Shown here: in pieces, positions 50,211 through 58,931 of the stretch
Layout of the letters: each line of letters starts with the position of its first letter
How positions within the stretch are numbered: position 1 is the first letter of the stretch
Origin: Kineosporia aurantiaca JCM 3230
GTDB taxonomy: Bacteria > Actinomycetota > Actinomycetes > Actinomycetales > Kineosporiaceae
Direction of reading: 5' to 3'
Assembly (NCBI GenBank): GCA_000719025.1
Contig: JODP01000014.1
Coordinates: forward strand, 62,001 to 126,000
Length of the DNA stretch: 64,000 bases
Made by a program: the position numbers and the translations under genes
Notes under the pieces: model-generated
Database searches by the model: none
The model's input: only the letters and a program-made list of their open reading frames with translations
Told to the model about the DNA's origin: nothing

Positions 50211-52084
50211 ACGGTAGTCAGGGATCCTGTCCGCAGTCGGAGGAACAGTCCGCCGAATCGGTACCGGAGGACGTCTACGGGAGCTGGTCGCCCACCCCGG
50301 ACCCGGACGGCACCCGGATCGCGTTCATCTCCGACCGTGGTGGAGCACCGGCCATCTGGGTCAAACCGACCGGCGGGACGCCGGTCAACCCGGGAGTTGC
50401 GCTGGACCGGGTGACCTCGCTGAGCTGGTCGCCGGACGGAGCCTGGCTGGCCTGCCTGGTGGCCGGGGCGGGCAGCTCGCGGGACGAGGTCTGGGTGGTG
50501 CACCCGGACGACGGCTCGGGTCTGCGGCTGGTCGGTGGGGGTCCCGGGGCCACCGCGTGGCTCGGGGCCGGGTCGCACCAGGGCTGGACGATCGACGGAC
50601 GTCTGATGGTCACCGAGTCGGTCGGTTCCGCGGCCTCGGCGCTGCTGGTCTCGCCGATGGACGGATCCCGGACCGTTCTGGCCTCGGGCGTGCTGATCTC
50701 GCTGCTCGACGTCGCCGGCGGCAAGGCCGTGCTGCGCCGTGGGCCGCGCAGTTATCGCACGCTCTCGGTGCTGTCGCTGGAGAGCCTGGAGGAGCAGGCG
50801 ATCGACACGTCGGTCACCGGGGAGCGCGGCGGATTCGCCGATCTCGGAGGGCTCTCCCCCGACGGCCGGTTCCTCTATGCCCGCACCGAGGCCGATCACG
50901 ACCTCGCGGCCTTGGTCCGCGTGGACCTTTCCTCTGGCCGGGCGGAACTGCTCGCCCGACGGGAAGACGCTGAGCTGCAACGGTTCACGTTGTCGCCGGA
51001 CGGGACGACGGCCGTGCTGCTCTGGAACGAGTACGGCGGCACCAACGCGGTGACTCTGCTCGAGCTGGATTCGCTGCATCAGGAAGAGATCGCTCCGCTG
51101 CCGCGGGACGTGGTGGACGACTGCCGCTTGTTTGCCGGGGGTAAGTCGCTGATCCTCACGGCGGAGGACTGGTCCGATCCGCGCGGAGCCTGGACCATCG
51201 ACCTGGCCACCGGCACCACTCTGCCGCTCACCAGCCGGGCCGACGGCGAACTGCGCGGTTCCCGGGGCGCCAGCTACGCCACGGTGGACACGGCCGATCT
51301 GACCCGGCCGGTGCTGCGACGCTTCCCGGGCCTGGACGGCCGGGAAGTGAGCGGATGGCTGTACCGACCGGAACTGCCCGGGCCCTGGCCGACCATGATT
51401 CACCTCCATGGCGGGCCGGAGTCGCAGGAACGGCCGGTCTACAACTCGCTCTTCCAGTCGCTGGTCGCCGCCGGGGTCGCCGTGTTCGCACCGAACGTAC
51501 GGGGATCCTCGGGTTTTGGGCGGACGTTCGAAACGGCGGACGACGTCGGCCGGCGGCTGGGTTCGATCCAGGACGTTGCCGCTGCGGCGGAACATCTTCT
51601 GCACACCGGGGTTTCCGAAGGAAAACGCCTCGGGGTGATGGGCCGTTCGTACGGCGGGTACCTCACCCTGGCCTCGCTCACCTGGTATCCGGAGCTGTTC
51701 AGCGTGGGCATCGACGTCTGCGGGATGGCCGATCTGGAGACGTTCTACCAGCACACCGAGCCGTGGATCGGGGTCGCCGCGGCGTCCAAGTACGGCGATC
51801 CGGCCACCGATCAGGCCGTGCTGCGGGAGTTCTCACCCATGCGCCGGATCGAGCGACTGCGGGCGCCGCTGCTGGTGGTGCACGGTGGGGACGACACGAA
51901 CGTGCCGGTGGAGGAGGCCGAGCAGGTGGTGGCGGCCCTGGCCGAGCGCGCGGTGCCGCACCGGTACCTGCTCTTCCCGGGTGAGGGGCACGAACTGCTG
52001 GACACCCCGAACCGGGTCACCTTCGTCCGGACCGCCGTGGACTGGGTCTGCGAGCACCTGGAGGTCAGGCATCCAGATGGCTGA
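50207..52084 (+). CDS. S9-family serine peptidase (prolyl-oligopeptidase/acylaminoacyl-peptidase type)
   Basis: A 625-residue cytoplasmic peptidase with an N-terminal beta-propeller (about 20-370; repeated blades such as SPTPDPDGTRIAFISDRGG and LSWSPDGAWLACLVAG) and a C-terminal alpha/beta-hydrolase domain. The catalytic residues are S481 in GRSYGGY, D562 in GGDDTNVPVEE and H595 in GEGHEL. The propeller restricts access to short peptides. GTG at 50207 overlaps the stop of the AsnO-type gene, so it belongs to the same operon and may trim or degrade the peptide made there. This matches the role of the M42 peptidase in NAGGN clusters, though the family is different. Confidence 0.88.
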   Translation: MNGSQGSCPQSEEQSAESVPEDVYGSWSPTPDPDGTRIAFISDRGGAPAIWVKPTGGTPVNPGVALDRVTSLSWSPDGAWLACLVAGAGSSRDEVWVVHPDDGSGLRLVGGGPGATAWLGAGSHQGWTIDGRLMVTESVGSAASALLVSPMDGSRTVLASGVLISLLDVAGGKAVLRRGPRSYRTLSVLSLESLEEQAIDTSVTGERGGFADLGGLSPDGRFLYARTEADHDLAALVRVDLSSGRAELLARREDAELQRFTLSPDGTTAVLLWNEYGGTNAVTLLELDSLHQEEIAPLPRDVVDDCRLFAGGKSLILTAEDWSDPRGAWTIDLATGTTLPLTSRADGELRGSRGASYATVDTADLTRPVLRRFPGLDGREVSGWLYRPELPGPWPTMIHLHGGPESQERPVYNSLFQSLVAAGVAVFAPNVRGSSGFGRTFETADDVGRRLGSIQDVAAAAEHLLHTGVSEGKRLGVMGRSYGGYLTLASLTWYPELFSVGIDVCGMADLETFYQHTEPWIGVAAASKYGDPATDQAVLREFSPMRRIERLRAPLLVVHGGDDTNVPVEEAEQVVAALAERAVPHRYLLFPGEGHELLDTPNRVTFVRTAVDWVCEHLEVRHPDG

Positions 52085-53474
52085 GGCGCGGCCAGACCTG
52101 GGCCCAGCTGCCGGCCGGGCCCGGGCAACGCCAGACGTGGTTGCCGGTCTCCTCGTTGTCCGCACCGGTGTCCAGGGTGGCCACCTGCCGGCAGCCCGGT
52201 AGTGCCGCGGGCACGCCGTCGCCCACGAACCAGACCTGGTCGGTGGAATCCGGCGGTGGCCCGAAGGCGGCCAGGCCGTTGTGGCCGCTGTAGACCGGTA
52301 GACCGACGCCGTACCAGTCCAGAGCGCCCGCCTCGCCGTAGTTCTCGGTGATGATGACCGCGTTCGGCGAGTGCTCGGCCGTGGCGTCGCGGATCTGGCC
52401 GACCACCTTGGGCCAGCCGACCGTCTCCAGGCCGTCCTCGTTCAGCGCCGGGTAGAACGAGTGGACGTAGAGATGCTGGGGCAGGATCGGGAGCAGGGCG
52501 GGGAGCGGGATGAGGGCGACCACGAAGACCAGGGGCACCGCTCCCTTCCGGTCCTTGAGGACAACCGCCCCGGCCGCCGCCAGCGGGACGATCAGCCCGG
52601 CCAGGTAGTAGAACTTGCCGCCGGTGAGCGCGTAGAACACCAGGAGCAGCGGATAGGCGACGGCGACGGGCCGGGCGAATGCCCAGTCCGGCCTGCGCCA
52701 CAACGCTTTCCAGCCACCCCAGGCGACCAGGACGGCGACAAAACTGATCAGGGTGAACTGGAGCAGCAGGAGCTGGGCGATCCCGCCCGGGCCGCCGTAC
52801 TCGTCCCGGATCTCACCGGCCAAGGTGAATTGGGGCCAGCCGTGCCGGGCCTGCCAGATCAGGTCGGGCGCCCAGAACACCGCCGCGATCACCGCCCCGC
52901 CCCAGGCCCAGGGCGAGACCAGATGCCGCCGCAGCGAAGGCGTCACCGCGATGCCGACGACCAGGGCTCCGGCCAGGAACGCCACCAACGACTTGTTCTG
53001 CAGGCCGATCCCGACCGCGAGCCCCACCCCCAGCCAGCGCGGCCCGGGATCGACCCGGAGCGCGCCGAAGAACGCCCGGATGACCACGGCCTGCAGGAAC
53101 AGGTCGAGGGTGGCGGTGGAGAGGATGTGCCCGGCGAAGAGCACCAGGCCGCCCGCGGCGATCATCAGCGCGGTGAAGTTCTGAGCCCAGCGATCGCCGC
53201 CCAGGAGCTTGGCGAAGTCGGCGCCGAGCAGCACCAGCCCCCCGATCAGCAGGGCCGGCACCAGCCTCAGCACGGTCAGCGAGCCTGGGGCCACCAGATC
53301 GGCCAGCCGAGCCACCAGCGGAGTCAGCGGCGGCTGGTCCGGATACCCCCACTGCGGGTGCCGGCCGAGCAGGACGAAGTACAGCTCGTCGCGGTGCGGT
53401 CCGTACCGGCTCGCGAGCGCCAGCAGCACCACCGTCACCGCGGCGGCCAGGACCCACGGCGCCCTTTTCGTCAC
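52065..53474 (-). CDS. GT39/ArnT-like membrane glycosyltransferase
   Basis: A 469-residue polytopic protein (about ten to eleven helices) of the PMT/ArnT-like glycosyltransferase group. These enzymes use polyprenyl-phosphate sugars to glycosylate external targets. The first loop holds RYGPHRDELYFVLLGRHPQWGYPDQPPLTPLVA; the H-R-D-E pair is the expected catalytic acidic motif. LQNKSLVAFLAGALVVGIA and FYYLAGLIVPLAAAGAVVL follow. The C-terminal ~120 residues are a soluble external domain with two cysteines. GTG start. Its last 20 bases overlap the 3' end of the convergent S9 peptidase gene. Substrate unknown. Confidence 0.82.
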   Translation of the reverse strand: MTKRAPWVLAAAVTVVLLALASRYGPHRDELYFVLLGRHPQWGYPDQPPLTPLVARLADLVAPGSLTVLRLVPALLIGGLVLLGADFAKLLGGDRWAQNFTALMIAAGGLVLFAGHILSTATLDLFLQAVVIRAFFGALRVDPGPRWLGVGLAVGIGLQNKSLVAFLAGALVVGIAVTPSLRRHLVSPWAWGGAVIAAVFWAPDLIWQARHGWPQFTLAGEIRDEYGGPGGIAQLLLLQFTLISFVAVLVAWGGWKALWRRPDWAFARPVAVAYPLLLVFYALTGGKFYYLAGLIVPLAAAGAVVLKDRKGAVPLVFVVALIPLPALLPILPQHLYVHSFYPALNEDGLETVGWPKVVGQIRDATAEHSPNAVIITENYGEAGALDWYGVGLPVYSGHNGLAAFGPPPDSTDQVWFVGDGVPAALPGCRQVATLDTGADNEETGNHVWRCPGPAGSWAQVWPRLSHLDA

Positions 53475-53492
53475 CCCCGGATTCTCTCCGGA

Positions 53493-54134
53493 TCAGAGGT
53501 TCTCCCGGGCCCAAAGGGCGGCCGAAGTGCGGTCCTGGACGCCGATCCGCCGGAACACGTTGCCCAGGTGCACCTTGACCGTGCGCTCGCTGATCCCCAG
53601 GGCCCGGCCGATCTGCTTGTTCGCCATCCCCTTGGCCACCAGCCGGAGCACGTCCAGCTCGCGCGGCGACAGCGGGGGCAGCTCCGGCGGCGGTCCGACC
53701 GTGCCTTCGGTCAGCAGGGTCCGGGCCACGCGCGGATCGATCGGCGAGCCCTGCTTGGCCGCGGCGATCACCCCGGCCACCACGTCCTGCGGATCGGAAT
53801 CCTTGAGCAGGTAGCCGATCGCCCCGGCCGCCAGCGCGTCCCGCACCCGGTCCCGGTCGGAGAAGGAGGTCAGGACCAGCACCTGGGTCTGCGGGCGCAG
53901 GGCCAGCAGCGCCCGGGTCGCGGCCACTCCGTCCATCCCGGGCATCGACAGATCCATCAGCACCACGTCCGGATCCGCGTTCTGGGTGAGCTCCACCGCC
54001 TGCTCGCCGTCCGCCGCCTCGCCGACCACGGTGATCTGCGGATGGGCCTCGAGCAGAGCCGCCAGGCCGGCCCGCACCAGGGCATGGTCGTCGACCAGGA
54101 GAACCCTTACCGGGGAGGTGATCTCGGCGCTCAC
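53493..54134 (-). CDS. NarL/LuxR-family response regulator
   Basis: A 213-residue response regulator with receiver (VRVLLVDDHALVRAGLAALLEA, phospho-acceptor D61 in VVLMDLSMPG, VLVLTSFSDRD, Lys in GYLLKDSDP) and LuxR helix-turn-helix (LSPRELDVLRLVAKGMANKQIGRALGISERTVKVHLGNVF). The GTG at 54134 overlaps the kinase stop as GTGA and has GGAGG eight bases upstream. It is translationally coupled to the sensor kinase and will be its partner. It resembles LiaR/VraR-type regulators. Targets cannot be read, but the adjacent His-rich secreted protein is a candidate. Confidence 0.92.
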   Translation of the reverse strand: MSAEITSPVRVLLVDDHALVRAGLAALLEAHPQITVVGEAADGEQAVELTQNADPDVVLMDLSMPGMDGVAATRALLALRPQTQVLVLTSFSDRDRVRDALAAGAIGYLLKDSDPQDVVAGVIAAAKQGSPIDPRVARTLLTEGTVGPPPELPPLSPRELDVLRLVAKGMANKQIGRALGISERTVKVHLGNVFRRIGVQDRTSAALWARENL

Positions 54135-55537
54135 CGCGGCACCTCCAAGCGCCACTGCGTCCCGACCCCGGGCGCCGTGCGCGCCATCAGCACGGCCCCT
54201 GCGGCGGAGGCCTGGTCGGCCACCAACCGCAGCCCGAAGTGCCCCTCCTCGGGGTTACCCAGCACGGCGCCGAGATCGAACCCGACCCCGTCGTCCTTCA
54301 GTTCCAGCACGGTCCGACCTTCCTGATCCGGACCCGACAGCGTGACCCGCACGCTTTCGGCGTCCGCATGTTTCATGGTGTTGCGCAGGCATTCCTGAGC
54401 TACTCGGAACACCAGCTCCTCCCGCTCGGGAGACAACTGGATGTCTTCCGGCACCTCGACGGTGACGGCGACGCCCTGGGCCCGCAGGGGAGCGGTGAGG
54501 TCGGTCAGCGCCGACCGCAGACCGGCGTTGCGCAAGGACGGCGGATAGATGTCGACCAGCAGCGAGCGCAGACCACCGATGCTGGAACGCACCGATCCGG
54601 CGGCCAGATCGAGCTGACGCGCCATCGCCTGGTCGGCCAGCCGGGCCCGATCAGCGGCCCCGGCCACCAGGAACGCGCTCCCGACCAGTTCCTGCACCGC
54701 CCCGTCGTGCAGCGTCGCCGCGATCCGGCGGCGCTCATCGTCCGAGGCCTGGACGGCCCGGGCCAGGTAGGCCTCCCGATCCCGTTGCGAGCGCCGCACC
54801 CGGGCCACCAGCGCCCAGGTCAGCGGCGCCTGGGCGACCAGCATGAGCAGCAGGCTGGTCAGCGTGATCCCGCCGAAACCGCGCCACAGCTGGCCGGTCC
54901 GGGCGGTCACCGCGTCGTACGCGGAGTAGGTCTCGAACAGCAGGGTCTCGTGGTTCGGCCCCCAGACCGGGCGGTAGACCTCGAGCAGCTTGCGGTTGTT
55001 GATCCGCTCGAACCGGTTCTCGGGCGCGGTCAGATCGCTGATCTCGGCCTTGGTGACCGGGTGCTCCAGGGCCTCGGTCTCCTCCTCGTCGAGGGCGAAG
55101 CGCATCCCGATCAGCTGCGGCTCGTCGGCGTAGACGATCGTCCCGTCCGGATCCCAGAGCTTCACCCGGACGATGGTGTTGCTGAGCAGCCGCTCGCGCA
55201 CGGTCGCGTCCAGCTTGGCCAGGGCGGCCTTCCGGGTCGCCGGGTCGGTGGAGAACAGGTCCTCGGTGAGGGCCGGCTGCATCACCGACTCGGCCAGCAC
55301 GTCGGTGATCGTCAGCGCGTCGTTCACCGCCTCCCGCTCGGCGGCCCGCCGCGCCGTCACCTGGCTGACCACGGCCACCCCGGCGAAGACCAGGAGGGCC
55401 AGCACGACGACACCCCCGACCAGCCGGCTCCAGCGGAGCGGCTGCTCGGAGGTACGCCCGGCGTCGGCACCGGTGACGCTCACCCAGGGAAGGTCGGTGA
55501 CGGCCTGCGCGTCGCCGGCCTCGGTCGCGTCGGTCAT
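54131..55537 (-). CDS. Sensor histidine kinase, NarX/LiaS type
   Basis: A 468-residue membrane kinase: cytoplasmic N-tail of ~35 residues, helix LVGGVVVLALLVFAGVAVVS (about 39-58), an extracytoplasmic sensor of about 150 residues (VKLWDPDGTIVYADEPQLIGMRF, a single-Cache-like pattern), helix GITLTSLLLMLVAQAPLTWALVA (about 220), then HisKA_3 and HATPase. The phospho-acceptor is the His in ERRRIAATLHDGAVQELVG (about 277). The N box is CLRNTMKHADAE and the G box is LKDDGVGFDLG. It is coupled to the response regulator. The signal may be envelope-related because the sensor lies outside; the ligand is unknown. Confidence 0.9.
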   Translation of the reverse strand: MTDATEAGDAQAVTDLPWVSVTGADAGRTSEQPLRWSRLVGGVVVLALLVFAGVAVVSQVTARRAAEREAVNDALTITDVLAESVMQPALTEDLFSTDPATRKAALAKLDATVRERLLSNTIVRVKLWDPDGTIVYADEPQLIGMRFALDEEETEALEHPVTKAEISDLTAPENRFERINNRKLLEVYRPVWGPNHETLLFETYSAYDAVTARTGQLWRGFGGITLTSLLLMLVAQAPLTWALVARVRRSQRDREAYLARAVQASDDERRRIAATLHDGAVQELVGSAFLVAGAADRARLADQAMARQLDLAAGSVRSSIGGLRSLLVDIYPPSLRNAGLRSALTDLTAPLRAQGVAVTVEVPEDIQLSPEREELVFRVAQECLRNTMKHADAESVRVTLSGPDQEGRTVLELKDDGVGFDLGAVLGNPEEGHFGLRLVADQASAAGAVLMARTAPGVGTQWRLEVPR

Positions 55538-55620
55538 CGCCGCATCGTCGCTCTCCCCTGGCTCGCCTGCGTTCAGCGGGTCCGCCCGCTCAGTGGAGAT
55601 GATGCCCGTCTCTTCCGGAC

Positions 55621-56166
55621 TCAGTCGTCGCTGCCGTGGCCACCGTGGCCACCGTGGTCGTCCCCACCCTTGTCGTCGCTGCCCTTGCCGTGGCCACCGT
55701 GATCGTCCCCGGCCTGGTCGTCGCTACCCCGGCCCCGGTGCTGATGGGTAGTGGTAGCGGTCGGCTGGCTGGTCTTCTTTGAGGACGCTTTCACGGACGT
55801 CGTGGCGTGGGTCGCCTTGTCGTCAGCGCCCGGGTTGTCGTCGGTACCCCGGCCCCGCCGACCGCCGTGGTCGTCACCGGCGTCGTGAGTCGCGTGACTG
55901 GTCGGCTTGGTGGTCGGCTTACCGCTGGGCGTGTCGTCCGCCCCGTGGCCACCGTGCCGCCGGCCGTGGTCGTCCGCCGTGGCCGAGGGGCTGGACGTGG
56001 CCGTCGAGCTGGTCGAGCGCGGCGTGGCCGTGCTGTCGTCCACCAACTGCACGCTGCTCGAATCCACCGGGCGGGCTGCGCTCAGCGAGGGGTTGGCCGC
56101 AAGTCCCAGCGCAGCGGGCAGGATCGCCGCCGCAGCGGCGCCGCCGATGATCAGCATCTTCTTCAT
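55621..56166 (-). CDS. Secreted His/Asp/Gly-rich low-complexity protein
   Basis: A 181-residue protein with a signal-like start (MKKMLIIGGAAAAAILPAALGLAANP). The remainder is disordered, first Ser/Thr-rich, then repeating DDHGGHG, GKGSDD and GRGSDD. About 20 His and many Asp residues suggest binding of divalent metals (Zn, Ni, Cu or Ca) at the cell surface. AGGAGG five bases upstream fixes the ATG at 56166. It lies 83 bases upstream of the sensor kinase gene on the same strand, so it could be in the same operon or respond to the same signal. No recognised domain. Confidence 0.68.
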   Translation of the reverse strand: MKKMLIIGGAAAAAILPAALGLAANPSLSAARPVDSSSVQLVDDSTATPRSTSSTATSSPSATADDHGRRHGGHGADDTPSGKPTTKPTSHATHDAGDDHGGRRGRGTDDNPGADDKATHATTSVKASSKKTSQPTATTTHQHRGRGSDDQAGDDHGGHGKGSDDKGGDDHGGHGGHGSDD

Positions 56167-56268
56167 CTCGTCCTCCTGGATGGCGTTTTTCTTCCTGCTC
56201 CCCATTGGCAGGGTTCGCAGGTTCCAGTCGCCATCCGACAGAGGTACTAAGACCGGTCTGACCTGCGG

Positions 56269-56829
56269 TTATCCCATGGTCTTCTGGCCGTCGAGGCTCT
56301 CGCGGAGGATGTCGGCGTGGCCGGAGTGCTGGGAGATCTCGCCGATCAGGTGCAGCAGCACCCGCCGCGCCGACCAGGTGGTGCCGGGCCGGAACCAGGG
56401 GGCCGGGGGCAGCGGGTGGGAGAAGTCCAGGTCCGGCAGCTCGCGCACGATCTGCTCGGTGCGCTCGGCCACCGCGGCCCAGCCGGCCAGGGTGCTCTCC
56501 AAGGTCTCCCCGTCCAGCAGCCGCCAGCCGTCCTGCCAGAAACCGGGGTCGTCCTCCCAGCCCTCGGGCAGGGCCACCGCTTCGGTGCCCTCCACGATGA
56601 AGCGCACCCACTGCTCCTCCATCGCGCTGACGTGCTTCACCAGCCCGGCCAGGGTCAGCTCACTCACCGTCGGCCGGGACGCGGCCTGTTCGGCGTCGAG
56701 GTTCTCGACCGTGCGGCGGAAGAAGAAGCGCCGTTCGGCCAGCGTCTCCAGCAGCTCGGCAGCCTCCTGGCCGGCGTGGTCCACGTTCGGCACGATCGGC
56801 GCGCTGGTGTCGGCCTGAGTGATCGACAT
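56269..56829 (-). CDS. DinB-like DUF664 protein
   Basis: A 186-residue four-helix-bundle protein of the DinB/DUF664 (YfiT-like, mycothiol-dependent) superfamily. The expected metal-binding His positions appear in LAGLVKHVSAMEEQW (about 62-76) and HLIGEISQHSGHADILRESLDG near the C-terminus. Members are metal-dependent thiol-transferases using mycothiol or related thiols in actinobacteria. The exact reaction is unknown. It is followed by about 100 bases without features before the His-rich gene and is read in the same direction. Confidence 0.85.
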   Translation of the reverse strand: MSITQADTSAPIVPNVDHAGQEAAELLETLAERRFFFRRTVENLDAEQAASRPTVSELTLAGLVKHVSAMEEQWVRFIVEGTEAVALPEGWEDDPGFWQDGWRLLDGETLESTLAGWAAVAERTEQIVRELPDLDFSHPLPPAPWFRPGTTWSARRVLLHLIGEISQHSGHADILRESLDGQKTMG

Positions 56830-57131
56830 CTCGGGTCTCCCTGGGGTCGCTCCGGACGGACGCTCCGTGCCGGTGCAACGACCCTATGAAGCCATTAGGT
56901 CAGTTCCTTTCCGGATGAGCGGCGAAAAGCCCGGGATTCTGCGGAGCGGCCTTACGAGGCGCGTAGCGTGACTCACAGTTAGTAACAAGGGCACGAAGAC
57001 TCGCGGACTGGAGTAATCTGTGTCTCGTAGGCGGCATAACCGCCGCCGTCGTCACGTTGTGGTATGGGCGCGGAGCACGGAGATGTACCCCGCACTTCCA
57101 CGCAAGCTCTACCCTCAGGATCGCTTTTCCC

Positions 57132-57365
57132 ATGGTTGAGAACGTCACCACCCCTGACCTTCAGTTCGTCTCCGTCACCCCGGGCACTGTCCTGGAGAAC
57201 GGGCGGTTCGAGCTCCGGGTCACGATTCCTTCGAGCCGCTTCACCCGCAGCACGCAGGTCGAGGTCGACGACAGCGCTACCGTCGCCTCGATCGAGCGGA
57301 ACCTCAGCGATCGCTACGGCGAATGCGTCGAGGTCGTCAATGCTCGCTGTATCAAGCACCACTGA
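57132..57365 (+). CDS. Small conserved-looking hypothetical protein (77 residues)
   Basis: A 77-residue acidic, beta-rich protein starting MVENVTTPDLQFVSVTPGTVLENG and ending ECVEVVNARCIKHH. I recognise no family. Support for it being real: it is followed within 33 bases by a good intrinsic terminator on the same strand; a TAATCT -10-like element lies at 57014-57019; and its composition is plausible. The ribosome-binding site is weak, and frames on the opposite strand overlap it, so confidence is moderate. The 302 bases upstream of it (56830-57131) hold no other gene. Confidence 0.5.
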   Translation: MVENVTTPDLQFVSVTPGTVLENGRFELRVTIPSSRFTRSTQVEVDDSATVASIERNLSDRYGECVEVVNARCIKHH

Positions 57366-57397
57366 GACATCCAGCAGCACTCCAGGCGCCGCGCACG

Positions 57398-57430
57398 GGC
57401 CGGTCGGGGCAACACCCGGCCGGCCTTGTT
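57398..57430 (+). terminator. Intrinsic terminator after the 77-residue gene
   Basis: An 11-bp stem (GGCCGGTCGGG with CCCGGCCGGCC, one G-T pair) with a 6-base loop, followed by TTGTT. Confidence 0.72.
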
Positions 57431-57859
57431 CATGCCGGTGGTCTGAGTTCATGCCGGTGGTCCGGCTGGTCCGGATGATGAATTCTGGCTCAAGCCAGCC
57501 CTATGCGAGTCTTATCAATCCGCCGAACCGCTCCCCCACCCGGCGAGTAGCCGCCAAGCTGGGGACCTGTGGGCCTGCCCGGAACGGGCCGGCCGAGACC
57601 GGGGGGATCAGCATGCGCGGGGCACGGGAGGGACCGGTCCGGACCGAGTCACGATTCGGCCCTCGGATCGGATCAGGATCGCCGGGCCGGCGAATTGCCT
57701 GTTAGCGTCCGATCAGTAACGCGGACGAGGCACAGCCCGATGTACAGCATAGGGCACTTCAGGTAGCGAACCGGACGAGTCCCGCCCGCGAGTCGGCGGA
57801 TGTCGTCGCAGCAGGTCAGACAGCGCACGGAGCCTGGCTCCGGCAGACGAGAGCGAGCC
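57431..57859. other. Gene-free stretch upstream of the Thr/Pro-rich secreted protein
   Basis: 429 bases with no convincing gene. A short tandem duplication of TTCATGCCGGTGGTC occurs at about 57429-57463. The 3' end should hold the promoter of the next gene; no clear -10/-35 pair stands out. Confidence 0.5.
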
Positions 57860-58579
57860 ATGAGGTACGTCGGTAGGCATCGGGCGCCGCGCCCTCTGTT
57901 GCTGCGCCGCCCCATCATCGGTGGGGTCGCCGCGGCCGTGGTCGTGGCGGTTCCGGCCTGGGCCGTCACCGGCGGCCCGCTGAACGGTTCCCCGTCCGGC
58001 AAGGCCACCAGCAACGCCTCGGTCCGGCTCGCCGAAGGCACGCAGCTACCGGCCTCGACCGACGGCTCCTCCACCTCCGACGGGGGCCAGATCGCCGAGG
58101 TGCCCTCGACCGGGCCCACCGGCTCGCCGTCGAAGGGCGCCTCCTCCTCGACGACGACCAGCGCGCCGCCGGTGGTGGTCACCACGACCACCACCGATTC
58201 GAACGGCAACACCGTGGTCACCACGACGACCCGGCCGGCGGTCACCTCGGACAGCAGCGACCCGAGCAGCACCACCAAGAAGCCGACCAAGAAGCCGACC
58301 AAGACCACCAAGCCGTCGACCACGACGAAGCCGCCGTCCACCACGACGAAGCCGCCGTCGACAACGACCAAGCCGCCGTCGACCACCACGAAGCCGCCGT
58401 CGACCACGACGGACGAGCCGACCACCACCAAGCCGACCACCACGACGGACGAGCCGACGACGGATCCGGCCACCAGCGAGGCGAGCTCGTCCACGGGCGA
58501 CACGACGACGGGGCCGGCGAACGCGGTTCTGGCCCTGGGCCGCCTCGCCGAGCCGACGAATCTGCCGCTCGAGCTCTGA
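57860..58579 (+). CDS. Secreted or surface Thr/Ser/Pro-rich mucin-like protein
   Basis: 239 residues: a basic N-terminus (MRYVGRHRAPRPLLLRRP), a single hydrophobic segment (IIGGVAAAVVVAVPAWAVTG, about 19-38) acting as signal anchor, then ~180 disordered residues dominated by Thr, Ser, Pro and Lys. A core of KPPSTTT heptads and flanking TTDEPTT units lies at about residues 150-205. Such segments are usually O-mannosylated cell-wall spacers in actinobacteria. No catalytic or binding domain is attached, so it may be a surface filler or substrate for glycosyltransferases such as the GT39-like protein nearby. The start at 57860 is the second Met of the frame. Confidence 0.65.
   Translation: MRYVGRHRAPRPLLLRRPIIGGVAAAVVVAVPAWAVTGGPLNGSPSGKATSNASVRLAEGTQLPASTDGSSTSDGGQIAEVPSTGPTGSPSKGASSSTTTSAPPVVVTTTTTDSNGNTVVTTTTRPAVTSDSSDPSSTTKKPTKKPTKTTKPSTTTKPPSTTTKPPSTTTKPPSTTTKPPSTTTDEPTTTKPTTTTDEPTTDPATSEASSSTGDTTTGPANAVLALGRLAEPTNLPLEL
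58328..58411 (+). repeat. 21-bp coding repeat, four perfect KPPSTTT heptads
   Basis: Four consecutive KPPSTTT units, preceded by a KPSTTT unit and followed by degenerate TTDEPTTTKP units. Third-base differences between units show the repeat is not brand new. Confidence 0.85.
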
Positions 58580-58668
58580 GGTTCCTCAGGCAATCGGCGG
58601 GGTAGTGGGCGGCCGTGCTGGTGCACCCAGTCAGTTGGTCACACAGAGAAGCCGTAGGAAGCCCACAG

Positions 58669-58709
58669 AGGCCGTTGATGGCACCTCAAGGTGCCATGGA
58701 CGGCCTTTT
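58669..58709 (+). terminator. Intrinsic terminator after the mucin-like gene
   Basis: A stem of AGGCCGT and ATGGCACC halves with two central mismatches and a 4-base loop, followed by TTTTC. It ends about 130 bases after the stop codon. The rest of 58580-58872 holds nothing recognisable. Confidence 0.72.
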
Positions 58710-58872
58710 CGGTGCCCGGCCATCAGAAGGCCGCCTTGGGCATCGAGCCGCGGGCATGACGAGATAAACACTCGGCCCTCAAACAATGGGCCGAAAGCGC
58801 ACGAAAATTACCCACGCCATCCGCCAGACCGGCGAATAGGTGTTTTCCACTAGTTCTACCGAAAAGCCGAAA

Positions 58873-58902
58873 ACCGCTGGGGCCTCAGGAGGCCCCAGCG
58901 GT
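58873..58902 (-). terminator. Intrinsic terminator of bldC
   Basis: A perfect 13-bp stem (ACCGCTGGGGCCT and complement) with a 4-base loop, 30 bases beyond the bldC stop. On the minus strand it runs into a TTTTCGG tract. Confidence 0.82.
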
Positions 58903-58931
58903 CACGGGTTATCGGGTCGTCGTCAGAAACC

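Noticed and set aside
56979..57452. 157-residue minus-strand frame opposite the 77-residue gene
   Set aside because: Low-quality composition, and the terminator lies on the plus-strand side.
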